DNA of 64,000 bases from Triglochin maritima (lineage: Eukaryota > Streptophyta > Magnoliopsida > Alismatales > Juncaginaceae): positions 1,071,501-1,135,500 of the forward strand of contig OY821777.1 of assembly GCA_963682175.1 (NCBI GenBank), in the 5' to 3' direction. Made by a program: the position numbers and the translations under genes. The first letter of the stretch is position 1. Each line of letters opens with the position of its first letter. This document shows positions 47,301 to 60,500 of the stretch, piece after piece. The notes beneath the pieces are model-generated. The model ran no database searches. It was given only the letters and a program-made list of their open reading frames with translations, and was not told where the DNA came from.

Positions 47301-50300
47301 GAGAGAGTGCCCACAACTTGCAACACGATCTGCAGTAGATTGACTTGAAAAACTAAGCTCCAAAAATTTCCCAAAAGAAAGTCCACGAGCAGCATCAGAC
47401 ATTTTAACTCTTCTACCAGCTGGAGGGAGCCCGTTATCATGAGAGCATCGCAGGCAGCGATGCCACATCCATATGTTTCCATCGGTCCCACCAGGCAGGA
47501 TCGTACATTGTAGCCGCTTGACACTTATGGTAAGGTTACCATGTTGATGAGTATAGCACATCACATGTGCATCGGAGAGCTCTTTACAAGTTTGGCATGG
47601 CATCTGCGTTCAAAGGACCACAAAATTTTAAGTCCCTAATCTTAAAGCGGTGAAAAAAGGAAAAGGTTGTCAAAACTGACACAACATGATAACATTGCAT
47701 ATAAAAAAATGATGTATGGTTAAAGAAATTTGTGTTTCTTCTACCTACTGTGCATACAAAGTTAACATATTTATTATTGTGTCGTGTTCATATACGGTCT
47801 ATGAGCATCAAGTATATAAAGGAGAGTTAATATAATAATTTATAGATGGGTACATGAGGACAATCAAATACATAATCGACGATGACGTAAGTCCCACTGA
47901 ATTCTTAAACAAACAGAAAATACACGACTTGCACATGAATACATGGAATGTAAACAATTTGTAGACGTTCCTGTATACAATTCTGTATAAGGATTGAAAG
48001 ACCTAGGCGGTCACTGGGCGGGGGAAGGGCACTAGGGTGCCTAGCCCGCCTAGGCGGTCGACTTTTCAATCCTTGGGCCGAATGGTCGACCATAAATCAC
48101 TAGGCGCCTAGGAGGCCTCCTTTTCAATCATTGCTTAGCATGTCATACCGTGTAAACACAAATCAAAATGCATCATGTTTGCGTAGACATAATCACCTTT
48201 GTGGACAATAATATGTTTTGCATCGTATTTGTGTCCACAGGATACTCATAACTCATTACCACATGCTTACCATCATGCATTTACGTCATGAAATGTTCAC
48301 AACACAACACAATCGACAACCTTAATAAGACATAAATACAAACTATCACCTCATCAAAGACGTAATCAGAGAGATATTTCCCAAGCGGCTTGTCAAAGTT
48401 TCCATAAAATTTGATGCGGAAAAGGAGAGGTTTTTCACAGGTAGTGCCTTTGCGGACACAACTCTTCGAAAAGGATACCAAGATGCTTTGGTTGTTTTTG
48501 TTAGAGACAATGTCTTCATCCACACAATTGGATCTCAATTTCATCTCATTCTCCTTTGCATCAGAAGAAAGATCTGAACATTCATCTGACTCATTGCACC
48601 TATCCCTGAACATTTCTCTCTCAGCACCGAAGGAAACTACGTCTCTTGTTACGTCAGGAGATTCATTGTCATAGCGCAATAAAGACTCCATTTCAACTTC
48701 TTCAGAAATGTAAAGTAACTGCGCATTTGGAGATGGCAGTCCATGATCTCGAGGATAACAGGATTCACTGTCCTCGGGTAAATTCATGTCTACATAAATT
48801 GATGATTTTGATGGTGCTGGAGAGAAATCACCAACGGTCGTTTTAGTTTCTTTGGAAACAGATGATATACTCATTGACACCTCTGGAAACCTAGACCCTT
48901 CATCAGCAAGAAATGAGGTCTCAAGGGATAGATGATATGCAGCAAAACTAGCATATTGAACAGCACGTTTGACCTTCTTCAACTCGTCAAGACATGCTCC
49001 TTTCAAGAGAACCTAGTTAAGTTTCACATGTTGAGAAAAAAATGAACGAAGAAACTAACTTAAACTTAGGAATGCAAAAGAATCTAAATTTCAAGAATAT
49101 TATCCATTTTCACATATACATGCTGAAATAAGGCATGTTCTAAAAGAATCCATGAATTACCCTATTCCTCATTTCTCTCGTAGGAATTAATTATTTAGGC
49201 ACCACAGAAACAACATTCAAGAACTAATCTCACTGATTTTACTTAACAAATGATGTCAAAAGAAGAACCTCAAATTGTGGGAATAACACCTTAAATCAGC
49301 TTGATATAATTGTTAAATATAGGTAGTTTTTTGAATCAAATTTAAAGCAAAAAAATACTCTACCAAAATGTCATGTGCCCTTTCTAATCATTTTGCTTCA
49401 TTTTTAAAGAAATGCAATTTTTAAATGTGTAAATGAATCAAAAATAATGTATGTTTTAAAAATCCAAAATATAAATTACCGTGCATCCTAAACGCCTCGG
49501 ACAACCATCAAAAAACATCAAAGTCTTGTTTAATTTCTTGCTGGACGGGCTGCCAGCACATTCCTCAAATACTCTTTCCATATGAAAAGCTTCACACTGT
49601 CCCAATCTTGCCGAAGGAATATCTTCCACCAAGTCAGTAATATGAGCTCCAGTACATCTTGCTATTCTCTCCAAGAGTGACCTTTTGACATTGGATACCA
49701 AAGATATTCCCTTAGCAAGCATATACTCTACAACATGGGGAGAGACACTTTTCTCCACGAGGACAACATTAGGCTTGTGCACCTCTATTTTTGAAAACGT
49801 TGTTTTCAGTTGGTTGGTTTCCTGCAATTGTGAAGGCTTCAAGTCACTAGACGAAACTAGAGTATCTATGAGACCGAGGGAAATTCGGGACATCAAAACA
49901 GACCTGTTCGAGTACAGTATTAATAGATGCAAACTTATCCGAGATGCTTTGGTATTCAAGTGTGCCTCCCAATATAAGCACTTTTGGCTTTGTATGTTGC
50001 GTAATCATACGCTTGTGTTTTAAATTCCTGGTGCATACTACACCTTTGACAAGAGTGCTGTCGGCAACACAAGAAAAGGTTAGATTTTTGGCATAGAGTA
50101 TAAAGAAAATCAAAACATAAAATGTATATCTCGTAAAAATAACTCACAATATATAAATCAAACTATAAAAAAATACGAAATTAATAAGTAATACCTATTA
50201 TGAGGATTTCCAGATAATACGCACTTCACTTTGACATACTCCCCAGGATCCATACTACCTCCCTTGCTAGTGTTTGGTCTAACGTAATTTGCTGCCTGCC

Positions 50301-51501
50301 AAGCCAAAGAGGAAACTATGTCCAACCAACTTTGCTCTTGATTCTCACTTGTAACACAGATCCCTTCAACCTTCAGGAAATGGAAAACAAGAGCTTTGAA
50401 ATCCCTGTACACAGAAGCCTTTTTCAGCTCCATGTTAGTATCACTATGCTTCTGATTGGTGGAGGGAGCATCGTTTTCAAAGCTGCACGACTTAAAAATG
50501 GTCCCCATCCCTTCAGTATTGTCATCCTCATCCTCGTTCGTAAAGATATCGCTTTTTGATTCATCAGTTTCATCTTTGGCTGGTGGAGGGAGCCAAATAA
50601 GGCTGTTGTTGTCCAAATCAAAAGGTTTCTGGACAACTCGAATTTCAAGATTTTGGAAGGTCAAATTGCTATTTTTATAGTAAACACCAGGGCTCTCAAT
50701 CAGGTCCCCAGCTTCCGATCTAGGTGTCCTTGAAAAATCAGCATGCTCCGGAACCAGAAGATTGGGCTTTGAAGAAACACGATGAGGTTCCATCTGCTGA
50801 TCGTGTCTGGTAGGACTAGGCCAAGGGCTGGATTTGAAACTATAAAACTCGGTGCTAGTGCTAAAGCTACTAGTCTCCAAGTCAGAAACATCTTGGGAGA
50901 AAACACTACATGGACTCAAGTCACTCAGCAGATACTTGCTGGAATCCCTCTCGTCCTCCACAAATTTTCTGCAAAACAATCAGAATAAATACCACTGTTG
51001 CGTCTATACAAAGAAATCAGATATATCAAGAATAAATGGTGAGAAATGGAGATGGTAAGCAAACCTTGTGGTCGAGCAGCTAAGATTAATAGAAGTGCAC
51101 TTGCCCATCTCAGACTCGGTAGGCTTCTCAAAGGCAGACACGGAGAAGTCTGGTTTCTCGCTGTACCCCTCGGTTACGCTACTCTCTGGGCTGACAGTTT
51201 CCGAGCAAAACTTGCAAAATTTAGGTAGAAAAGTTTCATACTCCACATGATACCTCAAACTTTCCGAGCCGATATCACTTGGCGAGAACATGCATTTCTC
51301 ACAGAAAACCCGTCCACAGCTCCTGCAGAGGTAACTCCCTCCTGATGCCATATGGCACGATTGACAATTACGACAAATAGTAAGATCACTGTCTCCACTG
51401 GCCATCCAGGACTCACAGCCAGACACCCAAGGAAGGTCACCAATCCACGATCGAACCTTGCTCTGAATCAAACACAATAGCGACCTATCCTCTACGCCCA
51501 T
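44382..51501 (-). CDS. FAB1: 1-phosphatidylinositol-3-phosphate 5-kinase, FAB1C/D type
   Basis: This enzyme phosphorylates PI3P to PI(3,5)P2 on endosomal and vacuolar membranes. Eleven exons: 51501-51065, 50968-50195, 50057-49904, 49821-49480, 49012-48350, 47603-47275, 47182-47059, 46978-46817, 46687-45320, 45231-44965 and 44627-44382. They total 4866 bp (1621 aa plus stop) with every phase consistent and no internal stop. Residues about 43-105 form a FYVE-like finger with four CxxC pairs (CRNC, CRSC, CEKC, CKFC) but lacking the basic HHC core that binds PI3P. About 404-790 is the TCP-1/chaperonin-like domain (STLVKGVVCTRN, LILGGTLEYQ). About 1330-1621 is the PIP kinase (FIIKQVTKTE, DLKGSLRSRY, MDYSLLVGVD, IIDFMRQYTWDK). 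The start MGVEDRSLLCLIQSKVRSWI and the altered finger favour the FAB1C/D subgroup over FAB1A/B. The protein ends VPDL, without the usual few extra residues. Confidence 0.93.
47990..48125. mobile_element. Small foldback element in a FAB1 intron
   Basis: aggattgaaagacctaggcgg near 47990 and cctaggcggtcgacttttcaatcc near 48051-48073 form inverted arms. A further ctaggcgcctaggaggcctc and ttttcaatca follow. It is GC-rich in an AT-rich intron (48349-47604). It is likely a MITE or foldback insertion that does not disturb splice sites. Confidence 0.55.
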
Positions 51502-52310
51502 AAGCCAGTACCACTTCAACTATAACCAACCCTTGCCGCCGGCCTCTTCCTCCTGAACACCACTTCTTCTGCAACCTCTACCGTCCCAGAAAGCACGGAA
51601 AAAACGTATCTTTCCGAACGAAAACGCAAAGACAGACCCACAACTTCCTCCTTAACTAAAAACAAGTGGAGATTGGTCACACAACAAACAAACACTAGTC
51701 TACCAGTTTCGTAGAAGTATAGTTAATAGTTCTACACCTCCAGTTGTCCAAGAATGCGAAAAAACTCCACTCGAAGAATCGGAGGCTTGTATATTAATTA
51801 AAACACCACTATTTACACTTTTCCAATAACTGTTGAACAACAACAAAACGAAGAACAAGAAGTACCAAACGAAGAGTTTGCAAACCCTAACCGATCCCGG
51901 ATTTCTCGAGACATGCGAAGCCGAGCAGGAGTTGCAACATGAGTAGAACCACTCATCCACGAATCCAACCCTACAAAAACCATCCCTTTCCAACCATATA
52001 GACCCGAATTATCGGGATTTCGGATTAAAGATCGAATCTTTGGGGGATAAAAAGGTGGGATCTTTGAGGTGGAATTGGAACCCTCCAGCCCTAGTTAGGT
52101 GTCGGGGACGAAGAAAGTGGTTGATTTGGGGCGGGGATTGGAGGAGAAACCGAGCGAAAACACCATTTCGGAAAGGGATTAGGGTTTGCTTCTTCTTCTT
52201 TTTGGATTCCAACGGCAACGATTTGTGTTTGGTTTTGGTTTGTGTTTTGGTTTTGTTTCTTCACTGTTCCGGCGGTGGTGTTCTTCAGTAAGGGGACTTT
52301 GCATTATTAA
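51502..52310 (-). promoter_or_regulatory. FAB1 5' leader and promoter region
   Basis: This lies upstream of the FAB1 start codon. Short open frames on both strands have no family similarity. A GC-richer part around 52020-52260 with a TTCTTCTTC-type leader suggests the transcription start is near 52200-52300, possibly with a leader intron. Inferred from position and composition only. Confidence 0.4.
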
Positions 52311-52744
52311 CCCCTGAGTATGAGATATTTTACTCAAATTAGAATTTTGTTTTCTTACTTTTCCTTGTTTGGGCTCAATACCTAGGATTTTGGAACACTT
52401 TTAGTCAACTAAGGATAAACCTAAATTGAAATGGACATTAATAATTTTTTATTGTACTATAAAAATTTGAAATCAGATCAGTGCATTCAAACGGCAACAC
52501 TTTTAGTCAACTAATAGAAATTGACATTAATAACTCTTTATATTATGAAAATTAAAATAAGGTAATTTCACTTATGGTTTTTTCCGTAGTTTTATTGTTT
52601 TTACTCTTTTTATTATACACAACACATTATGTTAAACTCTTCTTTCAAAATAATTTCTTTACACACATGCGTATATGTCACACGTTAAATGTATCGATTT
52701 AGTTCATAACAGATAATCTCTCCACGTAAATTGCATTCAAACTT

Positions 52745-52964
52745 ATATATATATATATATAGGTCAAGCTCTAGTGAGCTCAGGGCTCATCTGATTTAAT
52801 TTAAGCCTCCTAAAATCTTACTATTGTATCTTATTTACAGTTAATCTCACCATTCATTAGCATAACCATTTTTTTCTTAATCTACCTTACAATTTGAAAT
52901 GAATGGTGAATATTGTGGAGGCTTAATTTAGAAAAATTAAGTCTCGTGCTCACTAAATAATTCC

Positions 52965-52992
<28 letters not shown>
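52745..52992. mobile_element. MITE copy of the 26.7-27.7 kb family
   Basis: Bounded by (TA)n. It contains ggtcaagctctagtgagct, cttaatctaccttacaattt and gcttaatttagaaaaattaa, matching the cluster at 26756-27700 over about 210 bp. Confidence 0.8.
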
Positions 52993-52996
<4 letters not shown>

Positions 52997-53489
52997 CTTT
53001 TATCAAAGAATATCCCACGTAAAATCAAATTTGTTGCTTTTCCTATCACTTTCCTTGTCTTTGCTCCTTTAGTGTCCTGTGAAATATCAAACTTCAAACG
53101 TAGTTTTTTCTTGAGCTGTAATATGGATTCAAAACAATACATGAGTTATTATCATACAAAGATTATCATATGAGTTTATTTACACAACTACATGGTGGAT
53201 GACATTCGAACAAATATTGGATATGTTTGAGTTTAGTATCATTTATCTAATTTTTTATGGAAGTTTTTAAAGTATGTGTATTGTATATATGACTCATGTA
53301 GTAATTTTTTTTCTTCAATTGATGTATTAATATATGCATTATGTTGATTTGCACTCAGAATAAATTTTCTAGCAAAACCGACTACGTGCATGTACATTCT
53401 ATCCATTATACTATATGTGATGTGACAAAGAAATTAATACTAGAAGTTGACCACGTCGATCCCAGACCTTTCCTGCCATCCAACTGACG

Positions 53490-54560
53490 TTAGAGTACAA
53501 ATAACAGCGTTCGGACTACCTCCGGGCGCCCTACACTCTCTCTCTGCCACGTCAGCTTCTCTCTCTGCCACGTTAGCTCACTCAACCCACCCAAAAAATC
53601 CTCTTACTCATGCCCAGGCTACCCTCACCCACCCTACACTCTCTCTCATCCACATCATTTCTTAATTAAACAAATTTAATTCTCACACAACATTTAACAA
53701 ATTACATTTTATATAAATCTAATTCTAATTCACGATATAATTATTATTACTATTAATTAATTAACAATAATAATTATTCATTATTAATATTAATCACTAT
53801 TAAACCACAAAATTTTGAATTTTTGAATTTTGAATTTTGAAATGCGCGTGAATGCACAGTATCCGCGTGCGTGAAAAGTAATCCGCGTGATTGCACAGTA
53901 TACGTGTGAAAGAAAAGTAGTCTGCGTGAATGTACAGTATACGCGTGCGTGAAAAGTAATCCGCACATGCTTTAATAAAAAATAAGTTGGACATGCTTCA
54001 CTCTCTAATGAGGAAGGACAGCCCGACGGAGAATGATCAAAAAATAATCGATAAACTTCTCGCCTAGGCAGAAGAGAATGAGTATGTGTAGTTTGTTGTA
54101 ATCCGTATTTCGTATGATTTGTATTTCCCTTAGTTTGTATTTCGTGTTGTTGTAGTTCGTATGGTTTGTATTTCGTATGGTTTGTATTTCCCTTTAACAT
54201 ATGTTTCATGTGGTTGGTTGTAGTTCGTATTTCAGTATTATTAATGTATTGTTCTTATGGTATTGTCGTATTAATATATTTTTCTATTTAATTTGATTTT
54301 TTTTAATTTTTACTATTAAATCACTATAAAAAAAATTGGATCTTAAAATTGTTGATTGGGAAAATTTTGAATCTTCATCACTTGTAAAAATTTATTACCT
54401 CATTTTAATAACAAATACCCAATCCATTAATAACAAAACATCCACTAAATAATTAAAAAATTAAAAAAAATCAACGAATGGAAGGGGAACACGTGTCCCC
54501 CACCCGAGGGCGCCCCGGGCGTCTGCCCGGGACGCCCAACGCCCGTGCAAGAACGGGGCT
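53490..54560. mobile_element. Possible element with GC-rich ends and internal short tandem repeats
   Basis: The left edge (ggactacctccgggcgcc) and the right edge (gaggcgcc-like gggcgccccgggcgtctg) share inverted GC-rich words. CT-rich DNA follows the left edge (actctctctcatccacatca) as in the element at 17960-18270. Inside are about three tandem units of 40-50 bp at 53845-53965 (gcgtgaatgcacagtat, gcgtgaaaagtaatccgc) and gtatttcgtatggtttgt repeats at 54100-54240. Classification is uncertain. Confidence 0.4.
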
Positions 54561-54599
54561 GCGCTTACAACTCAAGCGGAGATGTTTTCTGCTGCACCA

Positions 54600-55700
54600 A
54601 TCGTGGCCTAACACCACCTGTTTGGACTTTAATCAAAGTGAATATGAATAATTGAAGATGACAGATAACGTGCTCGTTCATGGAGTGATTAATTTAATTA
54701 GCAATTGTTATCATTATTAGTTAATTGTGTATAGTATACACCATGGTCCGTAGCACGACCACCTTCGTAGTGGCTTCGAGTCGACCGGACCGGTTTATTC
54801 TAGACCGGAGTTGCCGGGGCCGGTCGGGGCTGAAAAGGCCACCCCATGTGACATGATGTGTTGGGAGGAGAGAGGAGTTCGTAATATTAATTTCTATGGG
54901 AATATTGGGTTATTTTGCAATAAGATTAATTTCAGGTAGCCCCTTGGAATTAGCAAATGTTGGAGTAATGCCCAGTCACGAACGTCATTAAAGCTCATTA
55001 AATCGATGCATTTGGCATTTAAGTTGTTAGTCGGCAGAAGTGAAATTCTAGCAAGATATTGTTTCTATGCTGCCAATTAAGGAGAATTATCTTTGATGAA
55101 TATGTTACCTATTTACTGTAGATATTCCATCAGTAAGATGTAAACGTTTAGTTCTTATTATTATTAGAAAGAAAATGTAATTTAAATGGAGGTAATTTTC
55201 AAGTTTTAAAATGCAACACCAAGTCATCAAGGCAAGGACTCTACGGTTAATTGATTCCATCAGCAAGCTTGGCTCAAAGTAAAGATTGCAGATTCAATGA
55301 ATTTAATTTTCCTTAGATTAGAGGTTTAGACCCAATCAAAACCAAACATAACGAGTCCAGACCAATAGGTAAGCAAAGACAAATCTCCTCATTTAGAGCT
55401 CAACCTGAAATTCAAAAAAATAAATATGCTTTTTATATTCGGTATTTATCTGAGAAAGTGAGAATAGATATATGTATTGTTTCTAAAAAAATCATGAGAA
55501 TAGAAGAAAAAATGATTGAGAAAATAAAAAAATTATTTGGAGTAAAAATGTTTCAAGAAAAAAAATGCTTGTAATTTTATTTGGTATTTATTCTTACTTT
55601 GTGACAAACAAGATGCGACCGTGTACCTCTTGGAGATGGCAAATCGCATATTCATGTTCAATATATATAGAGAGAGAGAGGAATCATCGTTAAAATTCTT
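54600..55700. other. Intergenic, no gene seen
   Basis: AT-rich with a GC patch at 54740-54860 (ggaccggtttattctagacc and similar). No coding sequence recognised. Confidence 0.5.
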
Positions 55701-55729
55701 TAAAGAAAAAGATGAGACCCCCCCCGCAA

Positions 55730-56030
55730 ACATGAATGAACTTTCTCTCTTCTCTTTTTCTTCCACATCTGTTTTCTTTCTTCTCAACCAACTTTCTTCT
55801 CTTACGGTCTTACTTACATTATTCACCTCTTAACCACAACTCACAACTCTCATCAACATCATCTTTTACCAAATAATAATTAAACCCAACAACTACAACA
55901 AATAAATAAACCTAACATTTTTAAAAAAATCAACACGTTTTTTTTAAATGACGAAAAAAATAAAACCAACCCAAACAACTGGGTCGTCGGGGGTCGTCAC
56001 GCGGGACGACCCCCCGTTAATGTTGGTCGG
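55730..56030. mobile_element. CT-rich small element, copy 2
   Basis: Same order as 17960-18270: CT-rich start, attattcacctcttaaccac, an A-rich middle, then gggtcgtcgggggtcgtcac and gggacgacccccc. It ends about 45 bp before the broken edge of the next LTR. Confidence 0.5.
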
Positions 56031-56075
56031 AGCACCTCCTATAATCCTATTCACGAGCACCTCCTATGTACAGTA

Positions 56076-57524
56076 ATCGCTGCCTCACAAGGGTCAGTCG
56101 ACACCACTGCTCCCCAACAAGTGCAGGAAGGAACCCCCGGTACACGCCGCACCCAAGGAGCGAGTCAGCCCGCCGAATACACAACTCGGGTCAGACGACA
56201 GCCACTGCTCCCCCAAGAGTCGCCTAGCGCGCACCCTGCCGGAACATCCTCGGCTTACCGCTAAACCCTCGCAAACTGCCCAAGGTTTACGGTACACATC
56301 CCTCACACCCCGCTCGGTAAGAGAGGAAAAAGTACAACAATAATACGCCTTCGTCGAAGGTGAAATCCGTAGCTCTCAAAGCCGGTAATCAACCGTCGCC
56401 TCGGAGCCGGTAGTCGACCTGACATCGACGGATCGCGTGTGGATAAATCCACCAACCTGCGGCAGATCGGTCGACCGCTAAAAGCACACCGGTCGACCGG
56501 TCCCCCACACAGTACACAGTACTGTACAAACAAGTCTACCGGTCGAACCACGCCAACCGAAATACCGACCAATCGGTCGAACAAAAGTCATCTAGCGGTC
56601 GACCGTTTGGATGGTCTACGCTATACAATTTTATATAATATATATATCCGACCGGTCGAACCAAGGGGTCGTTCGACCGATAACAGGGATTTCAATATTT
56701 TGCCCAAGTCTCGTTCGGTCGACCGGAACTGAAATACAGTTCGACCGAACCAACACTAGCACTATACCGCTTAAATAAATGCTCAGTCGGTCGACCGAGA
56801 GTTAAAGAGCGGTCGACCGTTTTGATGGTCAAAGCTCCCAACCGACTTAGCATCGAATGGATCGGTCGAACAAGGTAAAGGACGTTCGACCGTTTAATAA
56901 GTCAAAATCCAAAACCGACCCATTCTCATCGTTATTCGGTCGACCGGCTAAGTGGTCCCGTTCGACCGATAACAGCATATCCTTTTTTTCCCGCACAAAT
57001 CTGGCATAACGGTCGACCGTCCTAAGACATCGTTCGACCGTTCGCGGGTAAACATCAATATAATAATAGGATCGGTCGACTGCCCACAGGCACCGGTCGA
57101 CCGATCGTCGTCTTCAACCTCTGAATTGGTTGAATTCCGACGGGGAATTCGACACCAACGTCGATCCCCAACACTCACAAAGCTTATGTGAGTTATATTG
57201 AAGATTTGACATACCTTTTTGACGGTTGTGGAAGCCTCCCTAGCTTTGGCAACCTCAACCCAACACTTGACCTTCTTCTCTTCTTCTTCTTCTCTCCTTC
57301 TTCTTCTTCACCAATTTCGCCTCTCACACACTCTCTGAACTGAACACAAGTGAAGAAACGTTTTAATTAACCCTACACCTCTATTTATAGGCAAACCAAT
57401 TCTTATCCAACCTCCACCTCATCCAATCCTAAATCAACACCTCATGCTACACTATTCCAGGATTATATTAGGTTAATTAGGTTTAGGTTTAGTTAATTAA
57501 GATGTTTTAGATTAGGTTATTACA
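56076..57524 (-). repeat. Truncated 3' LTR of retrotransposon 2
   Basis: It matches 62591 to the window end. The 451 bp that should precede it (equivalent to 62140-62590) are absent. Before 56076 the sequence is unrelated to the LTR. It ends TTATTACA followed by a purine tract on the minus strand (57525-57537). Confidence 0.9.
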
Positions 57525-57537
57525 ATCTACCCTCCTT
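57525..57537 (-). other. Polypurine tract of retrotransposon 2
   Basis: The minus strand reads AAGGAGGGTAGAT directly before the 3' LTR. Confidence 0.75.
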
Positions 57538-57573
57538 AAAGAAATTTCGTCCGCGAAATTCGAAACAACTGAC

Positions 57574-60500
57574 TTACCGGAACAACTCTGGATACTGCTT
57601 CCTAACATCCTCCTCAATCTCCCAGGTAGCCTCTCTGACAGTGTGATGCTGCCACCTGACCTTCACCATAGGAATCGCTCTCCTCCTGAGCTGATGTACC
57701 ATCTGATCCACAATCTCAACTGGTCTCTCATCTAATGACAAATCCTGCTGGATCTCCGGTACTGATATCTCTATCACATGAGCTGGATCGGCCACGTACT
57801 TCCTCAACATAGAAACATGGAAGACGTTGTGAAGTCCTGCGAACTGTGGTGGTAGTGCAATCCTATATGCCACCTCACCGACCCGATCCAATATCTCAAA
57901 AGGTCCAACATATCTCGGACTCAGCTTCCCCTTCTTCCCGAATCTCATCACACCTCTGGAAGGTGAGATCTTCAGGAAGACATGATCTCCTACATCAAAA
58001 GTCAGCTCACGCCTCCGCGTATCAGCATAACTCTTCTGCCTGCTCTGCGCCGTAGCTAGTCGTCTCCGAATCACGTCGACCTTCTCTGAATACAACTGGA
58101 TAATGTCAGGTCCAACTAGCTGTCTCTCGCCCACATCACTCCAGCATACCGGCGATCTACACGGTCTCCCGTATAATGCCTCATATGGTGTCATCCCAAT
58201 ACTCGAGTGGTAGCTGTTGTTGTAGGCGAACTCTATCAACGGCAAGTGCTCATCCCAATGCCCGGCCCAGTCCAGTGTACACGCTCTCAGCATGTCCTCC
58301 AATGTCTGTATCGTCCGCTCTGACTGGCCATCAGTCTGTGGGTGGAAAGCTGTGCTAAACTTCAGACGTGTCCCCAGTGCTCTGTGTAGACTCTCCCAAA
58401 ATCTCGAAGTGAATCTGGGATCTCTGTCTGAAATGATACTGACTGGTACGCCATGAAGTCTGACAATCTCATCAATATATAGCTTAGCTAGACCCTCCAG
58501 AGCAAGAGTGGTCTTAATAGCTAAGAAATGCGCCGACTTGGTCAGTCGATCGACTATAACCCAAATCGCGTCGTGGAATCTCCGTGTCTTCGGTAGCCCC
58601 GTAACAAAATCCATCGTCACGTGCTCCCACTTCCACTCGGGCAACTCAATCCTCTGTATCTGCCCTGCTGGTCTCTGGTGCTCGATCTTCACCTGCTGAC
58701 AGACCAAACACCTCGACACGAAGTCTGCAACGTCCTTCTTCATACCTCGCCACCAGAAGTTCCGCTGCAGGTCTTTGTACATCTTGGTGCTCCCTGGATG
58801 AATGGAATATCTCGATCTGTGTGCCTCCTCCATGATGTCATGTCTCAGGTCCTTTGTCTTCGGCACCCAGATACGGTCTCTGAATCTCAGACCTCCATCC
58901 ACTCCAACTCTGAAGTCTGACCCATCTCTGGCAGCTAACTGTAACAAACTGCTCAACTCCTCATCTGTAGTCTGAGCGTGAATCACTGCTGATACTGTGT
59001 GAGGCTCTACTCTCAATCCTGCAATCACTGCACCCTCAGAGCTATCTGCAAATGGTCTCCACTCTGCTAAAGACTCCAGCAGTCGCCACTCCTGAATGCA
59101 TAGGCCTGCTACTGATACCTCCACCTTCCGGCTCAAAGCGTCTGCAACTGTGTTCGCCTTCCCCGGATGATAAGAGATAGTGAAATCGTAGTCCTTAATG
59201 AACTCAAGCCATCTGCGCTGCCTCATGTTCAGCTCCTTCTGCGAGAACAGGTACTTCAGACTCTGATGATCTGTAAACACCTCGAACTGCTCGCCATAAA
59301 GATAGTGTCTCCAGGTCTTCAGTGCGTGAACCACTGCTGCTAACTCCAAATCATGTGTCGGGTAATTCCTCTCATGGACCTTCAGCTGTCTGGATGCGTA
59401 CGCGATCACCCTCCCGTGCTGCATAAGTACACATCCTAAGCCAACACCTGAAGCGTCGCTATAAATCACGAATCCACCCGTGCCACTCGGCAATGATAAA
59501 ACTGGTGCTGTGGTCAACAGTCTCTTCAGCTCCTGAAAGCTGTCCTCGCACTTCTGCGACCAAACAAAAGTGACTCCCTTCTGCGTCAGAGCCGTCAGTG
59601 GTGCTGCCAATCTCGAGAAGTCTTTGATGAAGCGACGGTAATAACCCGCCAGTCCAACAAAGCTCCTAATCTCCGTCACACTCGTAGGGGTCCTCCACTG
59701 TGTCACTGCCTCCACCTTCGCCGGATCCACTGATATCCCCTCTGCCGATACAATGTGTCCGAGGAATGCCACTCTGTCCAACCAAAACTCGCACTTTGAG
59801 AACTTAGCATATAACTGCTGAGCCCTCAAGATGCTGAGTACAATCCTCAGATGCTCTCTGTGCTGCTCCACATCTGGTGAATAAATCAAAATGTCATCCA
59901 CGAAGACAATCACAAATATATCAATATACTGCCTGAATGTCCGGTGCATCAGATCCATGAACGCTGCCGGAGCATTCGTCAATCCAAATGGCATCACCAA
60001 GAACTCATAGTGTCCATATCTCGTCCTGAAGGCTGTCTTCTGGATGTCCTCATCTCGGATCCTCAACTGGTGATATCCTGAACGCAGGTCAATCTTCGAG
60101 AAAACCTTCGCTGACTGCAGCTGGTCAAAGAGGTCCTCGATCCTAGGTAAGGGATACCTATTCTTCACTGTCACCTGGTTCAGCATCCTGTAGTCTATGC
60201 ACATCCTCAAGGATCCGTCCTTCTTCTTCACAAACAAAACTGGTGCACCCCAAGGCGAGACGCTCGGTCTGATAAATCCAGAGTCCATCAACTCCTGCAA
60301 CTGCTTCTTCAACTCTGTCAACTCAGCAGGTGCCATCCGGTATGGAGCCTTCGACTGTGGTGTAGTACCAGCTACCAACTCTATGCCGAACTCCAACTCC
60401 CGGTGTGGTGGTAAACCTGGAATCTCCGCTGGAAAAACATCCGCGAACTCCTGCACCACCTCAATGTCCTCTATCCTCTGAGACTCTGCCTCCGCAACCA

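Noticed and set aside
56094..56732. Small LTR frames repeated at 62609-63247
   Set aside because: Duplicate because of the LTR copies. No domain and no coding evidence.
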